Shown here: positions 17,481 through 27,332 of the stretch, one piece after another
How the letters are laid out: every line of letters starts with the position of its first letter
Position numbering within the stretch: position 1 is the first letter of the stretch
Assembly (NCBI RefSeq): GCF_000813845.1
Contig: NZ_JWTB01000010.1
Location: 1 to 64,000 of the forward strand
From: Pseudarthrobacter phenanthrenivorans
GTDB lineage: Bacteria > Actinomycetota > Actinomycetes > Actinomycetales > Micrococcaceae
DNA: 64,000 nucleotides
Direction: 5' to 3'
Translations under genes and position numbers: made by a program
The notes under the pieces: generated by a model
Seen by the model: the letters and a program-made list of their open reading frames with translations, nothing else
The model's database searches: none
What the model was told of the DNA's origin: nothing

Positions 17481-17517
17481 CTAATCTGTCGTCCGGCGAC
17501 GCCGGGAGCGGGCCGGC

Positions 17518-17820
17518 TCAGCGCCGCAGGATCGCCGTGAGCCGCTCGGTGTCGTGGCGGGCGCGCGTGCGGCCCAGGAAGACCACGGCGAGGACCGCCG
17601 CGGCGACGCCGAGGACGACGGGCAGGACCCACGGAAGCCAGGTCAGGCCCGGCAGGTAGCCGAAGCCTGCTGCCATCAGGATGATCCATGCCAGCGCCGC
17701 AACACCCACGGCGACCCCGGCCGGCAGTGCCGCACCGTACTTGGCGTGCCGCTTGTCATTGGCCCAGACGATAAAGCCCGCGGCGACGGTGGCGAGCACC
17801 ACGATGGTCAGCGAAAGCAT
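17518..17820 (-). CDS. Small membrane protein of unknown function
   Basis: A 100-residue protein with three hydrophobic segments at about 1-20, 33-53 and 61-82 and a basic C-terminus (GRTRARHDTERLTAILRR). A clear AAGGAG ribosome binding site precedes the ATG. The gene starts 21 bp after the end of the DUF3107 gene, so they may be cotranscribed. I do not recognise a family. Reading frame, ribosome binding site and terminator placement support it being real. Confidence 0.72.
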   Translation of the reverse strand: MLSLTIVVLATVAAGFIVWANDKRHAKYGAALPAGVAVGVAALAWIILMAAGFGYLPGLTWLPWVLPVVLGVAAAVLAVVFLGRTRARHDTERLTAILRR

Positions 17821-17841
17821 GGATCTCCTTGGAAATGCGGA

Positions 17842-18066
17842 CTAGAACTGGCCGAACCCTACGCGCCGGACCTCTTCGGCGCCGATCTCGACGTAGGCCA
17901 GCGCGCTGCCGGGAACAATGATCAGGCGTCCCTTGTCATCCTTCAGGCGGAGCTCGTTGCCTCCATTGATGGCTTCGCCAACGACCTTGGCCACCGTCTC
18001 TGCGTCCTGGTTCGATTCCAGCACGATCTCGCGGCCAACGTTTTGAACGCCGATCTTAATTTCCAA
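17842..18066 (-). CDS. DUF3107 family protein
   Basis: A 74-residue protein rich in beta-strand pattern (MEIKIGVQNVGREIVLES and LIIVPGSALAYVEIG). It matches the small DUF3107 family found almost only in Actinobacteria, such as M. tuberculosis Rv3208A. Function is unknown. The start codon is TTG, preceded by GGGAGG. As in M. tuberculosis it lies next to a TetR regulator and near moeZ. Confidence 0.85.
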   Translation of the reverse strand: MEIKIGVQNVGREIVLESNQDAETVAKVVGEAINGGNELRLKDDKGRLIIVPGSALAYVEIGAEEVRRVGFGQF

Positions 18067-18128
18067 GGGGGCCTCCCAGCCTGTGAAAGTACTCGTGTAT
18101 CTCTACGAGGTGTTGTCTTATTTGTAGT

Positions 18129-18812
18129 CTAGGACTCTTTAGGGAAGCGACTGATTCCGCGCCAAGCTAAACGGTAGATGAGGTCGCTGGCCACATCGAG
18201 GTCGAGGTTGCCGTCTGTTTCCAGCCAGTACCTGGCACTGACCTGCGCCATGCCTGCCAGGCCGCGGCCCAAGAGCTCCGCCTCGAGGTGGGGAAGCTTG
18301 GTGTCCTCGGCGATCACCCGGGCAATGGCATCAGCGAAGGTCCGGTTGAAGGTCTCCAGCCGGGAGCTGACATCGGGATCGTTGATCAGGTCGGACTCGA
18401 ACACCAGCCGGTGGGCCTGGTCATCGTTGGCGATGAAATGGAAGTACGCGCGCATGACGGCCTGGACGCGTTCATCGTTGTCGGTGGTGGAGTTCAGGGC
18501 GCCGAGCATCAGCTCAGTCAGCGACGCGAGATGGCTCTCCAGCAGGGCGAGGTAAAGATCCCGCTTGGAAGGGAAGTGCTGGTACAGCACCGGCTTGCTC
18601 ACATGCGCCGTTTCCGCAATTTCATCCATCGCCGCACCGTGGTAGCCGTTGGCTACGAACACCTCCTGGGCCGCGGCAAGCAGCTGTGCGCGGCGCTCAT
18701 CCCGTGGCATCCGGGCGGACCGCTGGCCTGCCGGGCGGGAGGCAGCGTGCGGTTCAGCGGCGGCCGGGCGGTCGGCCCGTGCTTCAGGGACCACAGTTGT
18801 CCTTCTTTCCAT
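18129..18812 (-). CDS. TetR-family transcriptional regulator
   Basis: A 227-residue regulator. A disordered Ala/Pro/Arg-rich N-terminus (about 35 residues) precedes the TetR DNA-binding domain at about 40-90, with the helix-turn-helix in MDEIAETAHVSKPVLYQHFPSKRDLYLAL. The ligand domain is all-helical. The open frame continues far upstream through moeZ on the opposite strand, but that is a shadow; the ATG at 18812 lies in the short intergenic region. It corresponds by context to M. tuberculosis Rv3208. Likely targets are its own gene and divergent moeZ; no operator was identified. Confidence 0.88.
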   Translation of the reverse strand: MERRTTVVPEARADRPAAAEPHAASRPAGQRSARMPRDERRAQLLAAAQEVFVANGYHGAAMDEIAETAHVSKPVLYQHFPSKRDLYLALLESHLASLTELMLGALNSTTDNDERVQAVMRAYFHFIANDDQAHRLVFESDLINDPDVSSRLETFNRTFADAIARVIAEDTKLPHLEAELLGRGLAGMAQVSARYWLETDGNLDLDVASDLIYRLAWRGISRFPKES

Positions 18813-18867
18813 TGCAGTTACCTTCACTTTACTGCGGGGTAATATGACCCGGCGGTATCCCGGGGCA

Positions 18868-18873
18868 TACATT
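18868..18873 (+). promoter_or_regulatory. -10 element of moeZ
   Basis: TACATT ends 5 nt before the moeZ ATG without a ribosome binding site between, suggesting a leaderless mRNA. It lies 55 bp from the divergent TetR gene start. Confidence 0.45.
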
Positions 18874-18878
18874 GAAGT

Positions 18879-20078
<1,200 letters not shown>

Positions 20079-20081
20079 CCG

Positions 20082-20184
20082 GAACGCCCCATCACCTTTA
20101 GCGGCTTTTTGACAAACGCCCCATCACTTCCCTGAAGAAAGTGATGGGGCGTTTCCGGTTTAGGGGCAAATGCTGATGGGGCGT
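20082..20184. repeat. Nested inverted repeats, REP/BIME-like, also a terminator
   Basis: The 12-mer AACGCCCCATCA occurs at 20083-20094 and 20115-20126, and its reverse complement at 20142-20153 and 20172-20183. The inner pair extends to a perfect 16-bp stem (20114-20129 with 20139-20154). The outer pair could form a second stem enclosing it. It fills the gap between the converging moeZ and hemA genes and can act as a bidirectional terminator. Confidence 0.85.
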
Positions 20185-20199
20185 TGGGGAGGGAGAACC

Positions 20200-21516
20200 T
20201 CAGGCGGTTTCGCGGCCCTTGTGGTCCACCGGGCACTCGGCGGCCGGCGCAGCCTCGGCGGGCTGCTCCACGGTGATGCCGTACAAGGCCTCCAGCGCGG
20301 CAACGTAGTCGTCCTGCTGGCCGTTCGCGGCAAGCTCGCGGGCGCGGACGGTGGGGACATGCAGCAGCTGCTTGACCATGCGGCGGAGCGCGAACTCGAC
20401 CTCCTCCGCGGCGGCGGTGCAGCCGTGGCGGGCGCGGACCTTTTCCATTTCGGCATCCAGCACGTTCATGGTGTGCCGGCGCAGGGCAACGATGGCTGAA
20501 TCGACCGAGCGGGCCTGGCGCTCCTGCTCGAAAGCCTTGGCGGCGCCCTTGACGATGCCGCTGGCCTGGGCGAGGGACTCGGACTGTTCCTGCGGCGCGG
20601 CCAGGCGCACCGACTCAAGGGTCAGCAGTTCCACGCCGTCCAGTTCGCCGACCGCGGGGTCGAAGTCGTGGGTGAGGGCCAGGTCGATGGCGATCAGGGG
20701 CTGGGGCGAGTTGGCCCGGACCTGGGCGAGTTCGTCGGCCTCGACGCGGCTGTCGGATCCGCTGCAGCCGATCATGACGTCGGCGGAAGCCACGGCGTCC
20801 CGCAGTGAGTCGGCGTCCAGGGCCGTGCCGCCGCGCGAGGCCACGAAACCTTCGGCCCGGCCGGAGGAGGAGAAGACGGAAATGTCGGTGCAGCCGCGTT
20901 CCCGCAGCAGGGCCATGGTGGCGCCGGCGTAGGCGCCGGTTCCGAACAGCACAACCTTCTTGGTTGACCAGTCGGGATTTTCGGAAAGATCGGTGGCCAG
21001 GTCCAGGGCCACCGAGACGATGGACAGGCCACGGGAGCCGAGGGCCGTCTGCGCGCCCACTTCCTTGGCCGTCTTGGAAGCCGCCTGGAAGAGGCGGACC
21101 AGGCCGGCGCTGGCGGTGCCGTCGTGCTGGGCCGTGATCAGGGCACGGCGTACCTGGCCGGCGATTTCGCGTTCGCCCACGACGGCGGAGTCCAGTCCGG
21201 CGCTGACGGCGAACAGGTGCTGGGTCACTTCAGGCCCGGTGCGGGTGCTGAACGAGCGTGAGACGAGGGGTTCGGGAAGTCCGCTGGCCTCGCTGATCCG
21301 GGCCACGACGGCGGCGCGGGCGGCTTCGACGTCGTCGGGATCGCGTGCCTCGCCGTAAATCTCGTAGCGGTTGCAGGTGGCAAGGACCACTGCCCCGGCC
21401 ACGGCGGGGGATTCGGTGAGGGCGGATGCGGCAATCCCGGAGGAACCGTTGCTCAACTGAGCAACGGTTTCAAGGTCGATGTCGGCGTGTGTAGCCACCA
21501 ATGAGAAAAGAACCAC
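20200..21516 (-). CDS. hemA: Glutamyl-tRNA reductase
   Basis: A 438-residue enzyme making glutamate-1-semialdehyde, the first committed haem intermediate, from glutamyl-tRNA and NADPH. Catalytic Cys48 lies in [11 protein letters not shown], followed by the [18 protein letters not shown] segment, the NADPH domain ([14 protein letters not shown]) and the C-terminal dimerisation helices. GTG at 21516 is chosen because [15 protein letters not shown] fits the family N-terminus; the ATG at 21579 adds 21 unlikely residues. A -10 hexamer ends 9 nt upstream with no ribosome binding site. The extra C-terminal tail contains a Cys-Pro (428-429). It diverges from hemE. Confidence 0.93.
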   Translation of the reverse strand: MVLFSLVATHADIDLETVAQLSNGSSGIAASALTESPAVAGAVVLATCNRYEIYGEARDPDDVEAARAAVVARISEASGLPEPLVSRSFSTRTGPEVTQHLFAVSAGLDSAVVGEREIAGQVRRALITAQHDGTASAGLVRLFQAASKTAKEVGAQTALGSRGLSIVSVALDLATDLSENPDWSTKKVVLFGTGAYAGATMALLRERGCTDISVFSSSGRAEGFVASRGGTALDADSLRDAVASADVMIGCSGSDSRVEADELAQVRANSPQPLIAIDLALTHDFDPAVGELDGVELLTLESVRLAAPQEQSESLAQASGIVKGAAKAFEQERQARSVDSAIVALRRHTMNVLDAEMEKVRARHGCTAAAEEVEFALRRMVKQLLHVPTVRARELAANGQQDDYVAALEALYGITVEQPAEAAPAAECPVDHKGRETA

Positions 21517-21525
21517 AGCAGACCA

Positions 21526-21531
21526 ATCATA
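21526..21531 (-). promoter_or_regulatory. -10 element of hemA
   Basis: TATGAT on the minus strand ends 9 nt before the hemA GTG. Transcription would begin within a few bases of the start codon. Confidence 0.45.
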
Positions 21532-21594
21532 GCTTTTTCGTTGCCTGGTAGAACAACCTCCGGAAAGGATAGTCGCCACATGCGCCCGTGATCC

Positions 21595-21621
21595 CCGCCA
21601 CCTTCACCCTGCAGGTGGCGG
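21595..21621. promoter_or_regulatory. Inverted repeat between hemA and hemE
   Basis: A perfect 9-bp inverted repeat (CCGCCACCT at 21595-21603 with its complement at 21613-21621) lies midway between the divergent hemA and hemE promoters. It has no T-run, so a protein-binding site or mRNA structure is more likely than a terminator. The regulator is unknown. Confidence 0.4.
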
Positions 21622-21662
21622 CGGGAGACAGGTTGTCGTTATCTTTTGGGGCTCTTTTTCGG

Positions 21663-21668
21663 CACAAT
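21663..21668 (+). promoter_or_regulatory. Candidate -10 element of hemE
   Basis: CACAAT ends 7 nt before the hemE ATG. It matches the spacing of the leaderless pattern but lacks the first T of the consensus, and no -35 element is clear. Confidence 0.35.
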
Positions 21669-21675
21669 CAAGAGC

Positions 21676-22770
21676 ATGACTCCTAGCCCTGCCGTCTCCG
21701 CTGCCGGCGCCCTTGCCGCAGACCATCCACTGATGGACGGCCGCACAGCGGACTCACCGCTGATCACGGCCTACCGCGGGGGCAAGCCGTCCCGCCGTCC
21801 CGTCTGGTTCATGCGGCAGGCAGGCCGGTCGCTGCCGGAATACCTCAAAGTCCGCGAGGGCATTGCCATGCTGGACTCCTGCCTGCGTCCCGAGCTGGCC
21901 TCCGAGATCACGCTGCAGCCCGTCCGCCGCCATGACGTGGACGCCGGCATCTTCTTCTCGGACATCGTCATACCGCTCAAGCTCGCCGGCGTCGGCGTGG
22001 ACATCGTGCCCGGGGTCGGCCCGGTCCTCGATCAGCCCGTCCGGACGGCGGCGGACGTTGCCGCACTGCCCCAGCTCACGTGGGAGGCCCTGGAGCCGAT
22101 CCGCGAAGCTGTCCGCCTTACCGTGGGGGAGCTGGGGAAGACGCCGCTGATTGGTTTTGCCGGCGCCCCGTTCACCCTTGCCGCCTACATGGTCGAAGGA
22201 AAACCCTCGCGCGACCACCTCGGTCCGCGGACCATGATGCACGCCGACCCGGAAACGTGGAACGCGCTGGCCAACTGGGCAGCCGACGCCTCGGGAATGT
22301 TCCTCCAGGCGCAGCTGGAGGCCGGCGCCTCTGCCGCCCAGCTCTTCGACTCCTGGGCGGGCTCGCTGGGACTGGCCGATTACACCAGGTACGTCGCACC
22401 GGCGTCGGCCCGCGCCCTGGACCATGTCCGCCACCTTGGTGCCCCGCTGATCCACTTCGGCACCGGAACCTCCGAACTCCTCGTTGCCATGCGCGACGTG
22501 GGCGTGGACGTGGTGGGTGTTGACTACCGGCTGCCCCTCGACGAGGCCAACCGCCGGCTGGGCGGAAGCGTGCCGCTGCAGGGCAACATCGACCCCGCAC
22601 TGCTGGCCGCACCGTGGGACATTCTCGAAGCCCATGTTCGCGAGGTCATCGCCGCCGGTTCCGCCGCTCCCGGCCACGTCCTGAACCTCGGGCACGGCGT
22701 GCCGCCGGAAACGGACCCTGATGTCCTGACCCGGGTGGTGGAGCTCATCCACTCCATCTCGCCGGAGTAA
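21676..22770 (+). CDS. hemE: Uroporphyrinogen decarboxylase
   Basis: A 364-residue TIM-barrel enzyme converting uroporphyrinogen III to coproporphyrinogen III. The N-terminal signature PVWFMRQAGRSLPEY, the catalytic-site Asp in FFSDIVIPL, and QLFDSWAGSL and GNIDPALL motifs are all present. An N-terminal extension of about 25 residues precedes the family start. The ATG at 21676 is preferred to 21646, which lies upstream of the -10 candidate. It is the first gene of the rightward haem operon and is followed after 3 bp by cgoX. Confidence 0.93.
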   Translation: MTPSPAVSAAGALAADHPLMDGRTADSPLITAYRGGKPSRRPVWFMRQAGRSLPEYLKVREGIAMLDSCLRPELASEITLQPVRRHDVDAGIFFSDIVIPLKLAGVGVDIVPGVGPVLDQPVRTAADVAALPQLTWEALEPIREAVRLTVGELGKTPLIGFAGAPFTLAAYMVEGKPSRDHLGPRTMMHADPETWNALANWAADASGMFLQAQLEAGASAAQLFDSWAGSLGLADYTRYVAPASARALDHVRHLGAPLIHFGTGTSELLVAMRDVGVDVVGVDYRLPLDEANRRLGGSVPLQGNIDPALLAAPWDILEAHVREVIAAGSAAPGHVLNLGHGVPPETDPDVLTRVVELIHSISPE

Positions 22771-22773
22771 CCG

Positions 22774-24222
22774 GTGGGCAGTGCTCCGGGCGGCCCCCGA
22801 ACGGCGCTGGTGGTGGGCGGTGGAATCTCCGGGCTGCTGGCCGCACGGGACCTCGCCGCAACCGGCTGCACGGTGACCGTGCTGGAGGCGGGACCCGCCT
22901 GGGGCGGCTGCGTGGGCAGCCACAAGGTCGCCGGACTCACGCTGGACAGCGGCGCCGAATCCTTCGCCACCCGCTCGGACGCCGTCGCCCGCCTCTGCAC
23001 CGAACTGGGCCTTGCCGGCAGGATCGTACCCCCGCGGCCGGGCGGTGCCTGGGTTCAGCTCCCCAGCGGACCCCGCGAACTCCCCAGGACCGGCGTCCTC
23101 GGCATCCCCGCCAACCCCTGGGACCCGGAGGTGCGCCGCACCCTTGGCGTCCTGGGCTCACTTCGGGCATCCCTGGACCGCCTGCTGCCTGCCTCCGTGG
23201 GGGCAGGCGGGGATGTCACCAGCGTCGCCGCCCTGGTTCGCGCCCGAATGGGATCGCGCGTCCTGGAACGCCTGGTCTCGCCGGTGGTGGGCGGCGTCCA
23301 TTCCGCCGATCCCGGCCTGCTCGACGTCGACATGGTGGCCCCGGGCCTGCGCGCCGGGCTGCGGAAGCACGGTTCGCTCGCTGCCGCGGTGGCAGCGCAA
23401 CGGCGAGGCCCCGGCACCTCCGCCACGTCTCCTGCTGCCCGGCAGGCCAAAGCCGGTTCCGCCGTCGCGGGCCTCGAAGGCGGCATGCACACCCTCGTGG
23501 ACGCCCTGGTGGCGGACCTCCGCGGCCGCGGCGTCACCCTTATGGCGAACACCGCCGCCGATGCGGTCTCCCGCACTCCCGACGGCTGGGAGATCGAAGC
23601 GGCAGGGAGCACCTTCCACTCGGCCCTGCTGGTGGTGGCCGTGGACGGTCCGGCCGCCGTCGGGCTCCTGGAAGGCGCAGTGCCGGCAATCGCCGGAAAG
23701 AAGCCGGCAGCCGGGCCCGACGTCAAGCTCGTCACCCTGGTCCTGGACAACCCGGACCTGGACCGCCGCCCCCGCGGAACCGGCATCCTGGTGGCACCCC
23801 AGACGCCGGGCGTCGAGGCAAAGGCGCTGACGCATGCGACGGGCAAATGGGACTGGCTTGAAGCCGCTGCCGGCCCGGGACGCCATGTGGTCCGCCTCTC
23901 CTATGGGCGGGTGGACGGTGCCCCGGCGCAACCGGCAGGCCCGGAAACCGACCAGGAACTCTTCGCGGCCGCGCTGCGGGACGCGTCATCCCTGCTTGGC
24001 GTCCGCATCACGGAAGGGGACGTACGGGGCTGGGACGTCGTGCGGTGGCGGGGCTCCCTGCCGTTCGCCGCGGTGGGACACCGCGCGCGGGCAGCGGAGA
24101 TCCGCCAGGCATGCACCGCCGCCGGCGGCCTGGCCGTCGTGGGCGGCTGGGTGGCGGGGAACGGCCTGGCAGCCGTGGTGGCCGACACACGTGAGCAAAT
24201 CGGCCAACTGGCCGCCGCCTGA
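22774..24222 (+). CDS. cgoX: Coproporphyrinogen III oxidase (HemY/CgoX type)
   Basis: A 482-residue FAD enzyme. The Rossmann motif GGGISG is at residues 15-20, followed by GAESFATRSDAV, typical of the HemY family, and a C-terminal VVGGWVAGNGLAAVVAD segment. In Actinobacteria with ChdC (next but one gene) this family oxidises coproporphyrinogen III to coproporphyrin III rather than acting on protoporphyrinogen; that is family and context knowledge. The GTG start is 3 bp after the hemE stop. Older databases call it hemG or hemY. Confidence 0.9.
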   Translation: MGSAPGGPRTALVVGGGISGLLAARDLAATGCTVTVLEAGPAWGGCVGSHKVAGLTLDSGAESFATRSDAVARLCTELGLAGRIVPPRPGGAWVQLPSGPRELPRTGVLGIPANPWDPEVRRTLGVLGSLRASLDRLLPASVGAGGDVTSVAALVRARMGSRVLERLVSPVVGGVHSADPGLLDVDMVAPGLRAGLRKHGSLAAAVAAQRRGPGTSATSPAARQAKAGSAVAGLEGGMHTLVDALVADLRGRGVTLMANTAADAVSRTPDGWEIEAAGSTFHSALLVVAVDGPAAVGLLEGAVPAIAGKKPAAGPDVKLVTLVLDNPDLDRRPRGTGILVAPQTPGVEAKALTHATGKWDWLEAAAGPGRHVVRLSYGRVDGAPAQPAGPETDQELFAAALRDASSLLGVRITEGDVRGWDVVRWRGSLPFAAVGHRARAAEIRQACTAAGGLAVVGGWVAGNGLAAVVADTREQIGQLAAA

Positions 24223-24334
24223 ACATCGCCGCAGGTCAGCGGCCCGGGTCGAGGGTGAACCCCGCCCGGGTTGCCCGCGGCGGCGCCCTTCCCGGTTTCC
24301 AATCGGGACGGCGTTCTGGTTAGGGTCGATGACT

Positions 24335-25279
24335 ATGGTTCAACACAGGTCCGAGCTTTCCATGTCCCGGACCGGTATCCATGGGGGAATCCGACGCGGA
24401 GCCGCAGCCGCGGCCGTCGGAGCGGTACTGGTTCTATCCACCGGCGTCCAGGCGTCCCTGGCCGACGATTCCGCACCCCCTCCCCAGGACCCCGCCGCGG
24501 AAGCCCGGGCCCAGGACACCACAGGCGGCGCACCCGCCCCTGCCGGCCGCACTCCCGGCGCCAAAGCCCCGTCCATCCTTGCCGTTCCCGGCGCCCTCGT
24601 GCCGGCGGTGAAGGCAACCCTGTCCACCGGTTCACCGACGGCCACGGCCGGTGCCACCGCCGATGCGTCCGCCAGCGCACAGCCCCTTCCCGACCTGACG
24701 CTTCCCACGGTCCCGGTGACGCCCCTGGCGCCCGGAGTGCCGTCAACCGCATCCGCGGCCGCCGGCAGTCCTTCGTCCCCGGCGCCTGCTGCGCCAGGTT
24801 CCGGCACAAAGGCAGGGACCGGCGCAGCGTCCGGGTCTGCTTCCCAGCCGGGACCCGCAGCGGCCCCGCCGCCCGGCACAGCACCTGCCGCCGGCCCTGG
24901 CAATGCCGCGGGCGCAGGCAATGCCGCCGGCGTAAACAGTGCTGCAGGCGCGCCCGCAGCCGGTACTGAAGGCGATGCAGGCCCTGCGGGCGCAGGCGGG
25001 CCCGCAGTGAGCCAGGACGCGCTGGCGGGAACAACCGGCGCGGCTGCAGCCGCCCCATCGGCTTCAGCCCTCCCGACGGCGTTGTCCATCAACGCACGGA
25101 ACTCCCAACCCACCCGGGCGCCGCAGGCTGCCGCGGCTTCTGCCGGCCCCACACGCGCAGTGTCCTCCACCCGGCCGCTGCCGGATCTGCAGGCGCCCAT
25201 GGTCTGGCTGGGTGCTGGACTGGTAGGCGTGGGAGCGGCGGCGGGGCTGGTTTTCCTGCGCATGCGCAGGCCCTTCTAA
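24335..25279 (+). CDS. Secreted Ala/Pro-rich protein with C-terminal membrane anchor
   Basis: A protein of about 314 residues that I do not recognise. The N-terminus has a signal peptide (basic GIHGGIRRG, then a hydrophobic stretch ending near VQASLA). The middle, about 220 residues, is almost entirely Ala, Pro, Gly, Ser and Thr and must be disordered. The C-terminus has one membrane helix (MVWLGAGLVGVGAAAGLVFL) and a basic end, RMRRPF. This resembles a wall-spanning stalk protein without an LPXTG motif. ATGs at 24329, 24335 and 24362 are all possible; 24335 lies 8 nt after TAGGGT. It sits inside the haem cluster between cgoX and chdC, on the same strand. Confidence 0.65.
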   Translation: MVQHRSELSMSRTGIHGGIRRGAAAAAVGAVLVLSTGVQASLADDSAPPPQDPAAEARAQDTTGGAPAPAGRTPGAKAPSILAVPGALVPAVKATLSTGSPTATAGATADASASAQPLPDLTLPTVPVTPLAPGVPSTASAAAGSPSSPAPAAPGSGTKAGTGAASGSASQPGPAAAPPPGTAPAAGPGNAAGAGNAAGVNSAAGAPAAGTEGDAGPAGAGGPAVSQDALAGTTGAAAAAPSASALPTALSINARNSQPTRAPQAAAASAGPTRAVSSTRPLPDLQAPMVWLGAGLVGVGAAAGLVFLRMRRPF

Positions 25280-25326
25280 GGCTGCGGCGCGTGGCCCGCT
25301 GCACCGGGAAATGTGACATTGCTCAC

Positions 25327-25343
25327 TTCTACGAGTTGTAGAA
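25327..25343. promoter_or_regulatory. 17-bp palindrome upstream of chdC
   Basis: TTCTAC-GAGTT-GTAGAA is a perfect 6-bp inverted repeat with a 5-nt centre, in an AT-richer stretch 47 bp before the chdC start. The form suggests a dimeric repressor site. It does not match the IdeR/DtxR iron box. The regulator is unknown. Confidence 0.5.
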
Positions 25344-25389
25344 CTCTTCGGTTTCGCCTTGGGGGCGGCGAAGGGGCAAACTTGTAACC

Positions 25390-26091
25390 ATGAGCCACAC
25401 TTCTGCCGAATCTGTCACTAAAACCGAAGAATCAGCCGAGCAGTTCTTTACCCTTTGGACGGTTTTCAAGCGGTCGGAGGCAGTGGTCCGCAGCGCTGAT
25501 GCTGCGGCCGACTTCGAAGCACTGCTGGAACGCCTGACCGCCGCCGGCGTCACGCACCGGGGCAGCTACGACGTCTCGGCCATGCGCGCCGACGCCGACG
25601 TCATGGTGTGGCTCCACGGGCCCAAGCCGGAGGCGCTCCAGCAGGCCATCCGCGACATCCGCCGCAGCACCCTGTTTGCCGGGACCGAGATCGTCTGGTC
25701 CGCCATGGGCGTCCACCGCGAGGCGGAGTTCGCCAAGAACCACACGCCCGCCTACTCCCGCGGCGTCGCCCCGGCCGAGTGGCTGTGCGTCTACCCCTTC
25801 GTCCGCTCCTACGAGTGGTACATCCTGCCCGAAGCTGAGCGCGGCAAGATGCTCCGCGACCACGGCCTCCTGGGCCGCGACTTCCCCCAGGTCATCTCCA
25901 ACACCGTCTCATCCTTTGCGCTGGGCGACTGGGAGTGGATCCTGGGCCTGGAGGCACCCGAACTTGTTGACCTGGTTGACCTGATGCGCCACCTGCGCGC
26001 CACGGAGGCACGCAACCACGTCCGTGAGGAAGTCCCGTTCTATACCGGACGGCGGATCACCGCCGATGAAGTAGCAGAGGTGCTCGCATGA
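25390..26091 (+). CDS. chdC: Coproheme decarboxylase (HemQ)
   Basis: A 233-residue member of the chlorite dismutase-like superfamily. It lacks the features of true chlorite dismutases and lies between haem genes, so it is coproheme decarboxylase, the final step to haem b. The C-terminal domain shows YPFVRSYEWYILP and KMLRDHG; His158 is the likely proximal iron ligand and Tyr141 or Tyr144 the likely catalytic tyrosine. The stop overlaps the cpfC start (ATGA), so iron insertion and decarboxylation are translationally coupled. An upstream palindrome may regulate it. Confidence 0.93.
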   Translation: MSHTSAESVTKTEESAEQFFTLWTVFKRSEAVVRSADAAADFEALLERLTAAGVTHRGSYDVSAMRADADVMVWLHGPKPEALQQAIRDIRRSTLFAGTEIVWSAMGVHREAEFAKNHTPAYSRGVAPAEWLCVYPFVRSYEWYILPEAERGKMLRDHGLLGRDFPQVISNTVSSFALGDWEWILGLEAPELVDLVDLMRHLRATEARNHVREEVPFYTGRRITADEVAEVLA

Positions 26092-27332
26092 ATCCGCTCG
26101 ACCCCACACTCTCCACCGCCGTCAACCCCGTCACCGAGGCCGGCCGCATGGCGCCCAAGAACTACGACGCCGTCCTGCTCGCCTCCTTCGGCGGCCCGGA
26201 AGGGCAGGACGACGTCATCCCGTTCCTCCGCAACGTCACCCGCGGCAGGGGCATCCCGGACGAGCGGCTCGAGGAAGTTTCGCACCACTACCGCGCCAAC
26301 GGCGGCATCAGCCCCATCAACCAGCAGAACCGCGAGCTCAAGGCAGCGCTGGAAGCCGAACTTGCTGCCCGCGGCATCGACCTTCCTGTGCTGTGGGGCA
26401 ACCGCAACTGGGCGCCGTACATCCCCGAGACCCTGCAGGCAGCGTACGACGCCGGCCACCGCCGGGTGCTGATGCTCACCACGAGTGCCTACTCCTGCTA
26501 CTCCAGCTGCCGCCAGTACCGCGAGGACATCGGCATGGCGCTCACGGAGACCGGCCTGGACGGCCGGCTGGAAGTGGACAAGGTCCGCCAGTACTTCGAC
26601 CACCCCGGTTTCGTGGAACCCTTCGTGGAGGGCACGGCCGCCGGCCTGGCCGAGGTCCGCGCCAAGCTCGCCGCTGCCGGGACGCCCGATGCCCCGGTGC
26701 ACGTGCTGTTCGCCACCCACTCCATCCCCACCCGCGACGCCGAGGCCGCCGGCCGGTCCGAGGGTGAGCCGCGCGGGTTCGAGGAAGGCTCCGCCTACGT
26801 CGCCCAGCACCTCGCCAACGCCGCCGCCGTCATGGGCAGGGTCGAAGCCGAATCCGGCCAGGCCGCGCCGTGGTCCCTGGTGTACCAGTCCCGCTCCGGC
26901 GCCCCGCACGTGCCGTGGCTTGAGCCGGACATCAATGACGCCATCGAGGAACTGGCGGGCCAGGGAGTCAAGGGCATCGTCATCGTTCCCCTCGGCTTCG
27001 TCAGCGACCACATGGAAGTCGTTTGGGACCTTGACACCGAAGCCATGGAAACCTGCGCGAACCTCGGCCTTGCCGCCACCCGGGTCCCCACGCCCGGCAC
27101 CCACCGGAAGTTCGTCAACGGGCTCGTGGACCTCATCTGCGAGCGGACCGAGGCCAACAACATCAGCGACCGGCCTGCACTGACGGATCTCGGCCCCTGG
27201 TACGACGTCTGCCGGCCGGGCTGCTGCGCGAACTTCCGCGGCGAAAAGCCCACCATCGCAGGCGCCGACACCACCGTTGGCACCGGCCACGACCCGTACC
27301 CGGCAACTGCCGGCGAAACGGCCCAGCCGTGA
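26088..27332 (+). CDS. cpfC: Coproporphyrin ferrochelatase
   Basis: A 414-residue ferrochelatase that inserts Fe2+ into coproporphyrin III. The catalytic His211 is in FATHSIP. Cysteines at 137, 141, 375, 379 and 380 (SCYSSC and CRPGCC) fit the [2Fe-2S] site of actinobacterial ferrochelatases, where one central and three C-terminal Cys bind the cluster. About 25 residues precede the family start and about 30 follow the cysteine cluster. It overlaps chdC (ATGA) and hemC (GTGA) by 4 nt each. Confidence 0.93.
   Translation: MNPLDPTLSTAVNPVTEAGRMAPKNYDAVLLASFGGPEGQDDVIPFLRNVTRGRGIPDERLEEVSHHYRANGGISPINQQNRELKAALEAELAARGIDLPVLWGNRNWAPYIPETLQAAYDAGHRRVLMLTTSAYSCYSSCRQYREDIGMALTETGLDGRLEVDKVRQYFDHPGFVEPFVEGTAAGLAEVRAKLAAAGTPDAPVHVLFATHSIPTRDAEAAGRSEGEPRGFEEGSAYVAQHLANAAAVMGRVEAESGQAAPWSLVYQSRSGAPHVPWLEPDINDAIEELAGQGVKGIVIVPLGFVSDHMEVVWDLDTEAMETCANLGLAATRVPTPGTHRKFVNGLVDLICERTEANNISDRPALTDLGPWYDVCRPGCCANFRGEKPTIAGADTTVGTGHDPYPATAGETAQP

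Noticed and set aside
20082..20184. Insertion sequence remnant
   Set aside because: Too short, with no transposase fragment or target duplication seen; a REP-like element fits better.
25390..26091. Chlorite dismutase
   Set aside because: Gene context among coproporphyrin-pathway genes and C-terminal HemQ motifs point to coproheme decarboxylase.
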